Of a stretch of 64,000 nt of DNA, positions 16,784 to 28,261 are shown piece after piece. The translations under genes and the position numbers were made by a program. The number at the start of each line of letters is the position of its first letter. Within the stretch, counting starts at the first letter, position 1. Location: NCBI RefSeq assembly GCF_008638365.1, contig NZ_VWVU01000002.1, forward strand, positions 186,001 to 250,000. The letters run 5' to 3'. Under the pieces are notes generated by a model. The model had not been told where the DNA came from. It was given only the letters and a program-made list of their open reading frames with translations, and ran no database searches. The stretch is from Nocardiopsis quinghaiensis. GTDB lineage: Bacteria; Actinomycetota; Actinomycetes; Streptosporangiales; Streptosporangiaceae.

Positions 16784-17471
16784 CCCCGTTCACCCCCCGC
16801 TGACAACAACCGGACTGTCATGATTTCACCAGTTCTGTTCTACCACCAGGACCATCCGGTGAAGGCGGCTGCCGCCCAAACAGTTACCATCGCGACGTAG
16901 AGCATACCGACGAACATCGTTCTCCCCTCTTCCGAACGCAGGCGCACCGACATTTCCCCGGGCACGCCGCGTGAATTACCCCATTCGTTGGATATGGCGT
17001 CCAGTTTAACGGCCAACGGCGGACTCCTGATTACCACCAACCCGAACCACCTCCGCCACGGACCTCCCCACCGGCGCCAAGTTCCGGAATATGGAACTAC
17101 GAATTCAATTAGTGATGCCTTTTGATTACCATGCGTAACCATGGCACACCGGACGTCCGACGCCAAAGCTCCACGGCGATGCCGGTTGCACACACCCCCC
17201 ACCAGGCGGAACCACCAGGCATGACTACAGGTAGTAACTACATGAAACAGACCAGGAACCCGCAGGAAAAATCATTCCGAGTCGGTCACGCACGAGAACA
17301 CCCCGGGCGCGCCGGGCGTGTCGGGGGACGCACCCAGAATGCGGTTCGGAAGACGCGTGACCAAAACCCCGACAGGCATGGGGGTTTCAGCGCGACACCT
17401 GCACAAAACCGCACAAAATTCGCACACCACAACACAAGCTATCAATATGCGGGAAAGATGCTAATGGCATC
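16784..17471. other. Long AT-rich intergenic region
   Basis: Nearly 700 bases are clearly lower in GC than anything else in the window, with many A/T runs (for example around 16975-17120 and 17400-17470). No conserved gene is recognisable; a long plus-strand open frame starting at 17122 continues antisense through rsrA and reads like random sequence. The region must contain the promoter of the HD-GYP operon. One short minus-strand reading frame near 16840 is listed separately. Confidence 0.5.
16840..16917 (-). CDS. Candidate 25-residue membrane peptide
   Basis: Read on the minus strand, ATG at 16917 gives MFVGMLYVAMVTVWAAAA followed by FTGWSWW and TAG. It is one hydrophobic helix ending in aromatic residues, the pattern of small membrane proteins. 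GAGGGGAG lies four bases before the ATG, a convincing ribosome site in a region otherwise lacking genes. It stands 57 bases upstream of the HD-GYP start and is co-directional with it, so it could be the first gene of that operon. I know no family for it. The evidence is the ribosome site plus composition only. Confidence 0.35.
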   Translation of the reverse strand: MFVGMLYVAMVTVWAAAAFTGWSWW

Positions 17472-17509
17472 AAAAAAGTGGCGGAAGCTGGAATTCCAGC
17501 TTCCGCCAC
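17472..17509 (-). terminator. Intrinsic terminator of sigR-rsrA
   Basis: GTGGCGGAAGCTGGAA and its exact complement form a 32-base perfect palindrome (17478-17509). On the minus strand it is followed by six T residues (17477-17472). It lies 39 bases after the rsrA stop. This is the only terminator in the window with a classical U tract. Confidence 0.88.
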
Positions 17510-17547
17510 CGTGTGTTCCAGGTCGCGGGGATCCCGTGGAGGTGCCC

Positions 17548-17852
17548 TCAGGCGCGTGTACCGGGGGTCTCCGCCCGGGCCTCACGGGCCAACTGCTCCG
17601 TCCGCGCCTGCGACAGGCGCCCGAGCACCTTGTCCCTCAGGTCCATCGGCACCGGATCGCAGCCGCAGTGCTTGGCCACGAGCTTCTTCACCGCCTCTTC
17701 GAGCCCGTGTTCCTCCAGGCAGGGGCCGCACTCGTCCAGGTGCTGCCGGATCTGCTCGCAGTTGGGCTCTTCGAGTTCACCGTCGATGTAGGTGTAGAGC
17801 TTGTTGAGCACCTCGCTACACGGGGTGCCGCTGTGCTTGTCGTGGCCACCGC

Positions 17853-17856
<4 letters not shown>
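17548..17856 (-). CDS. rsrA: Zinc-binding anti-sigma factor RsrA
   Basis: This 102-residue cytoplasmic protein has the ZAS signature H39-x3-C43-x2-C46 (HLDECGPC) plus Cys13 and Cys33. In RsrA of Streptomyces and RshA of mycobacteria, zinc bound by these residues holds SigR inactive, and disulfide stress oxidises the cysteines and frees the sigma factor. The sequence [15 protein letters not shown] and [12 protein letters not shown] agrees closely with the family. A CGCD motif at 64-67 adds further cysteines. Its start overlaps the sigR stop by four bases (ATGA), so SigR and its inhibitor are made together. Confidence 0.93.
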
Positions 17857-18569
<713 letters not shown>

Positions 18570-18686
18570 ACCCCAACGATACGGTCCCGTGGCACGGACC
18601 CGCGCATCGGCGCCGCGTGGCGTCGACACCGCTTCCTCGTGCGTAAGGCACGACCCGGCAGTCGGCATGGTCTGACGACCCTCCCC
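18570..18686 (-). other. Upstream in-frame start for a long SigR isoform
   Basis: ATG at 18668 is in frame with sigR and adds 33 residues beginning [22 protein letters not shown] (18686-18679) lies ten bases before it and is far better than the site before the short start at 18569. The SigR-type promoter lies about 70 bases further upstream, so its transcript includes both starts. An N-terminally extended unstable SigR isoform made from the autoregulated promoter is known in Streptomyces coelicolor; equivalence here is inferred. Confidence 0.5.
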
Positions 18687-18740
18687 AGATACTCGCGTGT
18701 CACGCGCCCGGATGTCCGTGCAGGACGCGATGTCGAAGAC

Positions 18741-18766
18741 AACAACGTTCTCCGCGGGCTGATTCC
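18741..18766 (-). promoter_or_regulatory. SigR-type promoter of sigR-rsrA
   Basis: On the minus strand GGAAT (18766-18762) is followed after exactly 18 bases by GTT (18743-18741). This equals the published SigR consensus GGAAT-N18-GTT. The predicted start point near 18733 is 65 bases before the long-form ATG and 165 before the short-form ATG. It shows direct positive autoregulation. Confidence 0.75.
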
Positions 18767-18879
18767 GGGCCACACGCGAACGGTCCCTCCGTCCGGAACT
18801 TTGTCGTTTGGCTCCGTCATCGGTGGTGAGGCATGGCAGAGTGCGGGTAGGACCTTCTAAGGATGGGAGAGGAGTGCAC

Positions 18880-19695
18880 GTGCGACCGTCCTCAACCCCG
18901 GCCTCCAACCGCCCTCGGTCGCCGGCCGCGCAGTTCGCCACCCCCGACCGGCTGTCGGACTACTGGCGGTTCTACTGGGCGGTCGCCGAGGCCCAGATCG
19001 CCCGGTGGCTCCCGGACGCGCCCTCCCGCCTGCTCGACGTGTCCAGCCCCGACTACCAGGGCACCCCGCGCGCGGTGGCCGCCGGGCACGACGTGGTCAC
19101 GCTGCTGCCCTCCGCGGACACGGCGGTACGCCGCCCGCTGACCCTGGTGAACGGCCGCGCGATGGTGCCGCCGCCCGCGCCGCGCGGTCGGCTGCGCCAC
19201 GTGGTGGGCGACTCCGCCTTCCTGCGCAACTTCGCCTCCGAGGTCTTCGACGGGGTCATCGCCGACAACCGGGTGCTGTCCCGGCACCTGGCCACCGAGG
19301 CGGCCCTGTCCGAGGTCGCCCGTGTGCTGCGCCCCGGGGGCAGGGCGCTGTTGTGCGTGGACTCGGTGGTACTGGGGATGGCGCTGCTGGCCGAACAGGA
19401 CCGCTGGCCCGAACTGAGCCACGCGCCCACGGCGGACGTGCTCCTGGTGCCCTGGCCGGACGGTTCCATCACGCGGTGCTTCACGGCCGAGCAGCTCACC
19501 GACACGCTCACCGACGCCGGTCTGGAACTGGAGTGGATCAAGCCGCGCACGGTGCTGTCCGCCTCCACCGTGGAGATGATGCTGGCGCGCGACCCGAGGT
19601 CGATGGGACGCCTGGTGGAGATGGAACTGCGCGCCACGGAGTCCGACGACTACGTGGGCGTGCACCTGGTGGCGAGCGCGAGGAAGCCCCGCTAG
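18880..19695 (+). CDS. Class I SAM-dependent methyltransferase-like protein
   Basis: This 271-residue protein has a methyltransferase-like Rossmann core, with [17 protein letters not shown] at motif [21 protein letters not shown] and [19 protein letters not shown]. Motif I is degenerate: the usual D-x-G-x-G is replaced by D-V-S-S-P, so SAM binding is uncertain. The substrate is unknown. I chose GTG 18880, with GGAGAGGAG six bases upstream; GTG 18874 and an upstream ATG in the same frame have poorer spacing. It is divergent from sigR, and the roughly 140 bases between the SigR promoter and this start could serve both genes. The C-terminus ends in [11 protein letters not shown]. Confidence 0.7.
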   Translation: MRPSSTPASNRPRSPAAQFATPDRLSDYWRFYWAVAEAQIARWLPDAPSRLLDVSSPDYQGTPRAVAAGHDVVTLLPSADTAVRRPLTLVNGRAMVPPPAPRGRLRHVVGDSAFLRNFASEVFDGVIADNRVLSRHLATEAALSEVARVLRPGGRALLCVDSVVLGMALLAEQDRWPELSHAPTADVLLVPWPDGSITRCFTAEQLTDTLTDAGLELEWIKPRTVLSASTVEMMLARDPRSMGRLVEMELRATESDDYVGVHLVASARKPR

Positions 19696-19930
19696 GGCGT
19701 CGCCCCCCGGTACCGCTCCCCCGCCCGGTGGCACCGGGGTGGGAGTCGGCGCGGACAGCGACCACCGGCTCCTCGCCGGTGTGCGTCCGGGACCGGGGAC
19801 CGCCCTGGTCGCGACCGTCCCCCGCGCCCTGGAGCGCACCGTGGTCCTGCGCGCGGTCAGCTCCACCGGTGCCTCCTGTGGCAGCGCGGGCCGGCGGAGG
19901 GCGTCGGCCGCGCCACGGGAACGTGAGCGG

Positions 19931-19966
19931 GCGTGCCCGGGGGCCGGAACGGGCTCCCGGGCACGC
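19931..19966. terminator. Bidirectional hairpin between methyltransferase and thiC
   Basis: GCGTGCCCGGG and CCCGGGCACGC form a perfect 11-bp stem with a 14-base loop. It is five bases from the thiC stop and 235 bases from the plus-strand methyltransferase stop. The stretch 19696-19930 before it contains no gene that I can support. Confidence 0.7.
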
Positions 19967-19971
19967 CGGGG

Positions 19972-21745
<1,774 letters not shown>

Positions 21746-21862
21746 GTATGAAGATGTGCGGGCACGTGGGACGCGCCCCGGGCACCGGGACCGGTCCGTC
21801 GGTCCCGCTGGCCTCGGACACCATATCCAGCTGCTCCCCGGGTCCGTCCACCGTCTCCGGGG

Positions 21863-22714
21863 TCAGAAAAGTGTCTCCGGTTCGCCACCCTCGGTGGAGG
21901 GGACGGGTTCGAGCAGGTCGGGATGGTTGTTCTTGATGCTGTTGACGTCGGTGGAGACCTCGTCGACCGCGAAACGGTCGACCGGGGTGTCCTCCAGCAG
22001 GTGGGTCAGGTCGTCGGACCCGGTCGCCGGGTCCAGCCAGGCGGCCCAGTCCTCGGGGGGCACGACGACGGGCATGCGCTCGTGGATGTGGGCGAGCTCG
22101 GGAGCGGCCCCGGTGGTGATGACGGCGCAGCTCCACACCCACGCGGCGGGGTCGTCCTCGGCTGCCTCCGGGTCGCGCCAGCGCTCGAAGACCCCCGCCA
22201 TGGCCAGCGGCCGGCCGTCGCGGTAGCGGATGGAGTAGGGCTTCTTGTCCGCCTTGGACTTGCGCTTCTTGTGGTGGGGGTCGGTGACGGGCGAGGTGCT
22301 GGCCTGGACCGCCCCGTCCCTGCCGACCAGCTGCCACTCGTAGTAGGCGTCGGCGGGGAGCAGGCAGCGGCGGCGCCGGAAGGCCGTGCGGAAGGCGGGC
22401 TTGTCGGCGACGGTCTCAGCGCGCGCGTTGATCATCCGGTAGCCGATGTTGCGGTCCTTGGCCCAGGAGGGGACCAGGCCCCAGCGCATGGTGTGCAGGG
22501 AGCGCGGACCGGGCGGCCCCTGGTCCTCGGACCGGGGCGGCGGGCCGAGCACCGCGTACACGGGCCTGCCGGGCGAGATGTTGTAGTCCGGCGCCAGTTC
22601 CTCCAGCGGGGGCCACGCCCGGGGGTCGGCCTCCTCGGGCAGGGCCTGCTCCGGCAGGCCGAAGGCGAGCTGCAACTGGTGCACGTTCCGGGACTGGGCA
22701 TAACGACCGCACAT
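21863..22714 (-). CDS. SOS response-associated peptidase family protein (YedK/HMCES)
   Basis: This 283-residue protein begins MCGRYAQS. After Met removal, Cys2 forms a thiazolidine bond with abasic sites in single-stranded DNA, which shields them during replication. The other active-site residues appear as INARAET (Asn), AYYEW (Glu) and HERMPVVV (His). It is longer than E. coli YedK (222) because of insertions, including a Lys-rich segment HHKKRKSKADKK. The ATG at 22714 is set by the invariant Met-Cys start; a longer open frame upstream is not coding for this family. It is 10 bases from the DUF3068 gene and may be its last co-transcribed partner. Confidence 0.92.
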   Translation of the reverse strand: MCGRYAQSRNVHQLQLAFGLPEQALPEEADPRAWPPLEELAPDYNISPGRPVYAVLGPPPRSEDQGPPGPRSLHTMRWGLVPSWAKDRNIGYRMINARAETVADKPAFRTAFRRRRCLLPADAYYEWQLVGRDGAVQASTSPVTDPHHKKRKSKADKKPYSIRYRDGRPLAMAGVFERWRDPEAAEDDPAAWVWSCAVITTGAAPELAHIHERMPVVVPPEDWAAWLDPATGSDDLTHLLEDTPVDRFAVDEVSTDVNSIKNNHPDLLEPVPSTEGGEPETLF

Positions 22715-22724
22715 GCGTGTGATC

Positions 22725-23771
22725 CTACGGCGTGGCCGGCTCGTCCTCCCCCCGAACACCCGTGTCCCCGGTACCGCTCGTCCCCTCCCCCGCCTCGTTC
22801 GCGTTCCGGGCGCGCCAGGCCCGGACCAGGCCGGCCAGCACGGCCAGGGCTCCCAGTGGAGCCAGGGTCCACGGCACCCAGGAGCCCAGAGCACTCAGCA
22901 GCACCGAGCGGACGCGGGCCTGCTCGGCGTAGGCCGAGACCTGGTGGTCCACCATGCCCAGCTCCGCGTACAGCAGCGGTACCTCGCCGGAGTCGTTCCG
23001 CGGGCGCAGGGTCTCCGCACGTGTCTCGTGGGCGTTGACGACGATCCCGCTGACCGGCTCGACCCAGAACGTGCGGCTGACCTCGATCCAGCGGGTGGCG
23101 GTGACCGTACCCGAGGCCCCCGGACGGAACAGGTCGGCGGGTACCGGACGCGCCGAGTCGGGCACCTGGGTGGTCTCGATCGTCTGGTCGTACCGGCGGA
23201 CCGGCACACCGGCCATCTCCTCCTCACCCCGGAACTCCACCGCGGGAGCCGCGCGCACCTCGGCGTCGTAGAACGAGTGGTCGCCCTCCCCGGCGCCGGG
23301 CGGCCAGAGGAACACCAGCCCCGCCTGCCGGACCGCGCGGTCGCCGTCGACGTGCTCTCCGCAGCAGTTGACCGCCCGGCCGGTCTCCCGGTCGACGATG
23401 ACCCGTCGGCTCCAGTGGTCGATCATCCGCCCGGGCACGGAGGTGTCCACGGACATCTCCCACGCCGACCAGTCGTCGCCGTGCGCCGAGGCCTCCACCC
23501 GGGTGACCCGCGTGAGCTCGGAGGCCTCCACCCACGACCATGTGGAGGTGTCCAGGTACCAGGCGCCCTCGTCGGCCATGCGGATGTCGAACTCGGTCCC
23601 GGCGGGCAGCAGGGCCATCCGGTCGTGCACGTACAGGGGCAGCAGGGCGGCCAGGGTGAACAGGAACGCGCCCACGGCCACCAGGATGGTGCCTGCAGAC
23701 GGAGCTCTCCCCGGTCCCGGTTCCGGCCCGACCTGGTGGCGGGCCGGTCCGTCGGCCTCGGTCGCGCTCAT
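22725..23771 (-). CDS. DUF3068 (PorA-family) membrane-anchored protein
   Basis: This 348-residue protein has an N-terminal membrane helix (VAVGAFLFTLAALLPLYV), a long extracytoplasmic beta-rich domain and a C-terminal helix (WTLAPLGALAVLAGLVRAW). The central blocks SRRVIVDRETGRAVNCCG, FLWPPG and VEPVSGIVVNAHE are characteristic of DUF3068, which includes proteins called PorA family. Its role is not established. Its start overlaps the AftD-like gene stop by four bases, so it belongs to the envelope-glycan operon. The double Cys in VNCCG could form an external disulfide. Confidence 0.82.
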   Translation of the reverse strand: MSATEADGPARHQVGPEPGPGRAPSAGTILVAVGAFLFTLAALLPLYVHDRMALLPAGTEFDIRMADEGAWYLDTSTWSWVEASELTRVTRVEASAHGDDWSAWEMSVDTSVPGRMIDHWSRRVIVDRETGRAVNCCGEHVDGDRAVRQAGLVFLWPPGAGEGDHSFYDAEVRAAPAVEFRGEEEMAGVPVRRYDQTIETTQVPDSARPVPADLFRPGASGTVTATRWIEVSRTFWVEPVSGIVVNAHETRAETLRPRNDSGEVPLLYAELGMVDHQVSAYAEQARVRSVLLSALGSWVPWTLAPLGALAVLAGLVRAWRARNANEAGEGTSGTGDTGVRGEDEPATP

Positions 23772-26700
23772 GTCGGGGCCTCCTCGGGGGCGGGTTCTCG
23801 CAGGTCCTCGCCCCGGGACGGTCTCCCGCCACCGGACGCGTGTGTCGCGACCGCACCGCCGGCCCCGCCATCGGCGTGCGTCCCAGCGGCGTCACCGCTC
23901 ACGGCGGCCCCGGACGGCCCGTACACACCAGGGGCGGCGGAGTCCCGGGCCCGGACCGACGGCGGGTCGGCGTCGGCGGGTTCGCCGTCACCCCGCTGTC
24001 CCAGGGCCAGGACGAGCCGGGCCAACGCGGGCAGGCACAGCAGCTGGGGGACCCGATCGCGCAACGCCGGACCGAACACCCCGGTGACGTCGTGGAAGGG
24101 CATGTACAGCGCCAGGTAGGTGCCCACGGCCATGGCCACCCCGGCCAGCCCGAGCGACACCGCCACCGGCCACGGTCCCGCCAGGTGGGGCAGCAGGCGT
24201 CCGCCCATGAACGGCCGTCCCGGTTTGGCGTGCCGCAGGCGCCGGGGAGCCCGTCGGCCCAGCCACCACATGCACAGCAGGATCAGCCCGACCAGGGCCG
24301 CCCCGACGGCGCCGGCCACCCACACCCCGTAGACGAGGCCGAGCGGCAGCACCGCCCACCGGCTCATCCACCCGGGTCCGGCGTCGGGCAGGGCGCGCGC
24401 GCCGCGCGGCGGCGAGGTCCGCGGCGTCGCGCCCCCGGGCAGCAGGCGCCTCGGCCACAGGGCCAGCACCGCCAGCAGCACGGCCAGTCCAGCGCCCACG
24501 GCGAGGGCCCGCTGGTAGGCGGTGTCGGGGACGTAGGTGAGGGTGACGGTGCCCGCGCTGCCTTCGGGGAGCACCCAGGCCTGCTTCCACCCCTCCAGCC
24601 GGATCGGCTCCAGCGGCCCGCCGGCCCCCTCCAGGCGTGCCTCCCAGCCCTCGTTGAAGTTCTCGTTGACCACGAGCAGGCTGTCCTCGTCGACGTCCAC
24701 GTCGAAGCGGCGCTCACCAGGCCCCCACTCGTGCAGGGCCTCCACCCCGGCCATGGTGACCCCGGGCCGGTCCGCGACCGGGTCGGTGGACTCCACCAGG
24801 GCCGAGCGCACCTCGTAGCGGTTGCCGGGGTCGACCACGATCCGGTTCTCACCCGCGACCAGGTCCAGGTCGGTGCAGCTCTCGTAGCGCAGCGGGCGGC
24901 CGGTGAGCTGGTCGGCGAGGGTGCCCTCGCTGACGCGGGTCTCCACCCGCTGGCCGTTGACCCGCAGGGTGGGGCCGAGCCCGCAGGGGGTGGAGGCCCC
25001 GCCCCCGGGCAGCGGGTCCACCGGGTCCACCCCGGGCAGGGTGACGGTGCCGATCTCCAGGGACTGGCCCTCGGGACGCTCGAAGGTCACCCGCAGCGAC
25101 TGTGCGGTGAGCTCGGCGAAGTCCACCCGGCCGCTGCCGTCCAGCCATCCCTCGCGGACGGTGTCCCCGCCCTCGACGGTGACCCGGATCGGCCGCAGCA
25201 CGCTGTCCACGCGGGGGAAGTCGACCTCCAGGTGGTCGACCGCGGTGGGTGCGCCCAGCTCGATGTCGAGCCAGGGGTTCTTCTCCTCCGGGTCCGGGTA
25301 CCAGACGGTGCTCTCGTCGTCGTCCAGCGCGCCGCGGCCCATGGCGGCGGGGTGCTGCACGGCGGTGGAGGAGGAGGTCACGTGCGGAGGGGGGCCGGCG
25401 CGGTTGGCGGCGTTCTCCGCCTCCCTCGGGTCGGTGAGCACGACCTCGCCCGAGACCGTGTGCGTGGCGGCGGCCGAGTCCGCGGACAGCTCGAACGTGC
25501 GGTCCAGGCGGCGCGCGTCCTCGCCCCGCACCTGCAGGCGGGGGTTGCACACCCACACATGGGAGCCCTCCATGCAGCCGGGCGCGGTACCGGTGGAGCC
25601 GGTGAACAGCAGGGTCCCGGTGTCGGCCGGGCCGGGCACCCGCAGCGTACGGGCCGGGTCCAGACCGGGTACGGAGATCGAGGCGATGCCCACCCGGGTG
25701 CCGAACCGGTACTCCGGTTCCCAGGCCAGCTCGTCCACACGCACGCGCAGTGTGGTGGTCAATCCCGGCGGGGCCGCCAGCTCCTGGGGCTCGCCGGTCT
25801 CGGCGACCGGTACCCGCGCCTCGCCGTTGTCGGTGACGAGGGTGACCCGGGAGGGCGGCGGATCGTCGTCCAGCCGCTCGAAGGCGACGCTGAGCCCGGT
25901 CAGGTCCTGCGGCTCGCCGAACTCGACCTCGATCCACTCGCCCAGGGCGCCGGTGAAGGCGCTGGACCGCCACGAGGTGGCGAGGTCGTCGTCGAGCGCG
26001 GCGTGCGGGGCGTGCCCGGGGTCGCGGTCGGCGGGACGCGCACCCGCCCCGCCCTCGGAGGAGGAGGCGCGCACCGAGGCGATCCCGACGTCCTCGGCGT
26101 GGGCGACGTGGTCCTCCCACGCCGGATCGAGGACGTCGGGCGCGGGGACGTCGCGTTCGATCTCCTCGTCCTTGGTGAGGGTGGCCGACACGTTGCGTCG
26201 CACGTCGGGGTAGACGACCTCGCGGCGGCGGGCGGTGTCGGTGACGACCGTGTCCCCGGCGGCAATCCGCTCGGCTCCGGGATCGTCTCCGAGCAGGATC
26301 GGGCGGTCGTCGTCGACCAGTCCCTGTTCGGCCAGGTGGAGCACGGACTCGGGGCCGCCGGTGACCCGCAGCGTCTCGCCGGCGGGCACGGTACCGACGG
26401 TGGGCGCGGCGTCCTCCACCTCGTAGATCGTCAGGGACCGGTAGGGCTGGTCGAACCACTGCGAGGCGGACTGGTGGTCCAAGGAGCCGATGAACGGGCC
26501 GAACTCGGCCGCGAGGGCGATCCCCGGCGAGTCCCGCAGTGCCTGGTGGACACGGGAGGGCCAGCCGCCGCCGTTACCGGCGCGCTGGAGGTCGTTGCGC
26601 ACGATGAGGTGGGTGACGCCCATGCGGGTGAGGGCGGCGGTGAGCCCGGCCGAACCGCGCCCGGAGGAGACGCGCTGGTCGATCTCGTGGGTGATCCGGG

Positions 26701-28261
26701 AGATGCCCGCCGAACCCCACGGGACGATCTGGTGGTTGGTCCACGCGCCCTCCAGCAGCGGCTGCATGGGCTCGTCCATGGGACGGCCCCACTCGTACTC
26801 CCCGCGCGCCGAGCCGGGCAGGGCCATGGTCATGCCGCGATCGTCGGAGCGCTCCTCCAGCCAGTCGGTGGCCTCGTGCCAGTAGTCGGGGATCTCCACG
26901 TACGAGCCCGCGGGGGCGACGCCGACGGTGCCGATGGGCACGAGGGTGACCAGGAAGACGGCGGAGGTACCGCCCGCGACGGCGCGGCGCACCCTTCCGG
27001 ACACCGGGGTGCCGTGCCGGTCGGCCCGGTCCCGGGCCACCACCACGGGCAGGTGGGCCAGGCCCAGGACCAGGGGCAGGCGCACGAGCGCGTCGAACTT
27101 GTGCACGTTGCGGAAGGGGGACAGCGCGCCGTCGAACAGCTCGCGCACCGTCCCCGCGAAGGGGCCGGTGAGGTCGCCGGTGAAGCCCGCGACGATGATC
27201 GCGGTGCCGGTGAGCAGGCTCGCCGTGAGGAAGAGGCGCTCGGGGGTGCGCCGGTTGATGAGCCCGGCCAGGCCGAGCCCGGCGACCAGGGCGGTCGCCG
27301 CGATCAGCCAGGGCGTGACGGACAGCTCCGCGCCCGAGGGCAGGGCGGTGTTGCCCTGGTCGGGGAGGAAGCCCATCCAGTTGGAGGTGCCGCGCAGCGT
27401 GTTGAGCAGCGACGTGATGCCGGTGGTGACGGCGGCGTGCTCGGTGTAGGGCATGAACGAGAACACGTACCGCGACATGACGAGCAGCGGCACGATGTAC
27501 CAGAACGAGGCCAGGGCCAGGGCGACCGCCCACCAGGCGGTGATCCGCCACTTGCGGGGACCGTTCTCCCGGGTGAGCAGGTACAGGCCGGGAACGACCA
27601 GTACCGCAAGCTCGGAGGCGGCGTTGGTGCCGCCGCACAGCAGGAAGGCCAGCCCCGAGAGCAGGGCCATGCGGACCGGTGGGTACCCGCGCCTGGTGCC
27701 GAGCACGAGCGGCAGCAGGATCCACGGCATGAGCAGCATCGGCTGCAGCTCGGCGGAGTTGTACGACAGCAGCGTCAGTACGCGCGGGGCGAGGGCGTAG
27801 GCGGTCCCGGCCAGGATGCGGGTGTTGACGGTGCCGATGCCCAGCGCCTCGGCGACCTTGTACACACCGGTGAACGCCGCGGTGAGCAGGACGGTCATCC
27901 ACAGGCGCTGGATGAGCCAGTCGGGCATGCCGAGCAGGTCGAACAGCAGGTGGAAGGGGCCGTTGGGGAAGAAGTACCCGAATGCCTGGTTCTGGATCTG
28001 GCCGAAGTAGGAGGCGTCCCACATGTGCAGGGCGCGCTCCAGGAACCCCAGGGGGTTGGCCGTCAGGTCCAGCTTGGTGTCGCCGACGACCCTGCCGGGG
28101 TCGATACTGGCCGTCAACGCTCCCAGGAGCAGGCACACCGTGACGAGCTTCAGCCGCGTGAGCAGCCGCTCGTCCCTGCCCCCGGCGGGAGCGGGGGACG
28201 GGGAGGACGGTGTGCTGGAATCCTCCGGTTCGCGCCTGGCGGTGGATTCCGTCGAAGTCAC
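23768..28261 (-). CDS. AftD-like arabinofuranosyltransferase-family membrane protein (DUF3367)
   Basis: This 1,497-residue polytopic protein has a GT-C type N-terminal half of about ten or more helices, with WDASYFGQIQNQAFGYFFPNG and LLSYNSAELQPMLLMPW. A long extracytoplasmic part follows with at least two F5/8-type-C-like carbohydrate-binding domains (for example residues near 850 and 1120), then C-terminal helices. M. tuberculosis AftD (Rv0236c, about 1,400 residues) adds branching alpha-1,3-arabinofuranose using a polyprenyl donor. Nocardiopsis-like bacteria lack a mycolyl-arabinogalactan wall, so the glycan made here is unknown. The GTG at 28261 overlaps the stop of the GT4 gene (GTGA). 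Confidence 0.85.
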   Translation of the reverse strand: MTSTESTARREPEDSSTPSSPSPAPAGGRDERLLTRLKLVTVCLLLGALTASIDPGRVVGDTKLDLTANPLGFLERALHMWDASYFGQIQNQAFGYFFPNGPFHLLFDLLGMPDWLIQRLWMTVLLTAAFTGVYKVAEALGIGTVNTRILAGTAYALAPRVLTLLSYNSAELQPMLLMPWILLPLVLGTRRGYPPVRMALLSGLAFLLCGGTNAASELAVLVVPGLYLLTRENGPRKWRITAWWAVALALASFWYIVPLLVMSRYVFSFMPYTEHAAVTTGITSLLNTLRGTSNWMGFLPDQGNTALPSGAELSVTPWLIAATALVAGLGLAGLINRRTPERLFLTASLLTGTAIIVAGFTGDLTGPFAGTVRELFDGALSPFRNVHKFDALVRLPLVLGLAHLPVVVARDRADRHGTPVSGRVRRAVAGGTSAVFLVTLVPIGTVGVAPAGSYVEIPDYWHEATDWLEERSDDRGMTMALPGSARGEYEWGRPMDEPMQPLLEGAWTNHQIVPWGSAGISRITHEIDQRVSSGRGSAGLTAALTRMGVTHLIVRNDLQRAGNGGGWPSRVHQALRDSPGIALAAEFGPFIGSLDHQSASQWFDQPYRSLTIYEVEDAAPTVGTVPAGETLRVTGGPESVLHLAEQGLVDDDRPILLGDDPGAERIAAGDTVVTDTARRREVVYPDVRRNVSATLTKDEEIERDVPAPDVLDPAWEDHVAHAEDVGIASVRASSSEGGAGARPADRDPGHAPHAALDDDLATSWRSSAFTGALGEWIEVEFGEPQDLTGLSVAFERLDDDPPPSRVTLVTDNGEARVPVAETGEPQELAAPPGLTTTLRVRVDELAWEPEYRFGTRVGIASISVPGLDPARTLRVPGPADTGTLLFTGSTGTAPGCMEGSHVWVCNPRLQVRGEDARRLDRTFELSADSAAATHTVSGEVVLTDPREAENAANRAGPPPHVTSSSTAVQHPAAMGRGALDDDESTVWYPDPEEKNPWLDIELGAPTAVDHLEVDFPRVDSVLRPIRVTVEGGDTVREGWLDGSGRVDFAELTAQSLRVTFERPEGQSLEIGTVTLPGVDPVDPLPGGGASTPCGLGPTLRVNGQRVETRVSEGTLADQLTGRPLRYESCTDLDLVAGENRIVVDPGNRYEVRSALVESTDPVADRPGVTMAGVEALHEWGPGERRFDVDVDEDSLLVVNENFNEGWEARLEGAGGPLEPIRLEGWKQAWVLPEGSAGTVTLTYVPDTAYQRALAVGAGLAVLLAVLALWPRRLLPGGATPRTSPPRGARALPDAGPGWMSRWAVLPLGLVYGVWVAGAVGAALVGLILLCMWWLGRRAPRRLRHAKPGRPFMGGRLLPHLAGPWPVAVSLGLAGVAMAVGTYLALYMPFHDVTGVFGPALRDRVPQLLCLPALARLVLALGQRGDGEPADADPPSVRARDSAAPGVYGPSGAAVSGDAAGTHADGGAGGAVATHASGGGRPSRGEDLREPAPEEAPT

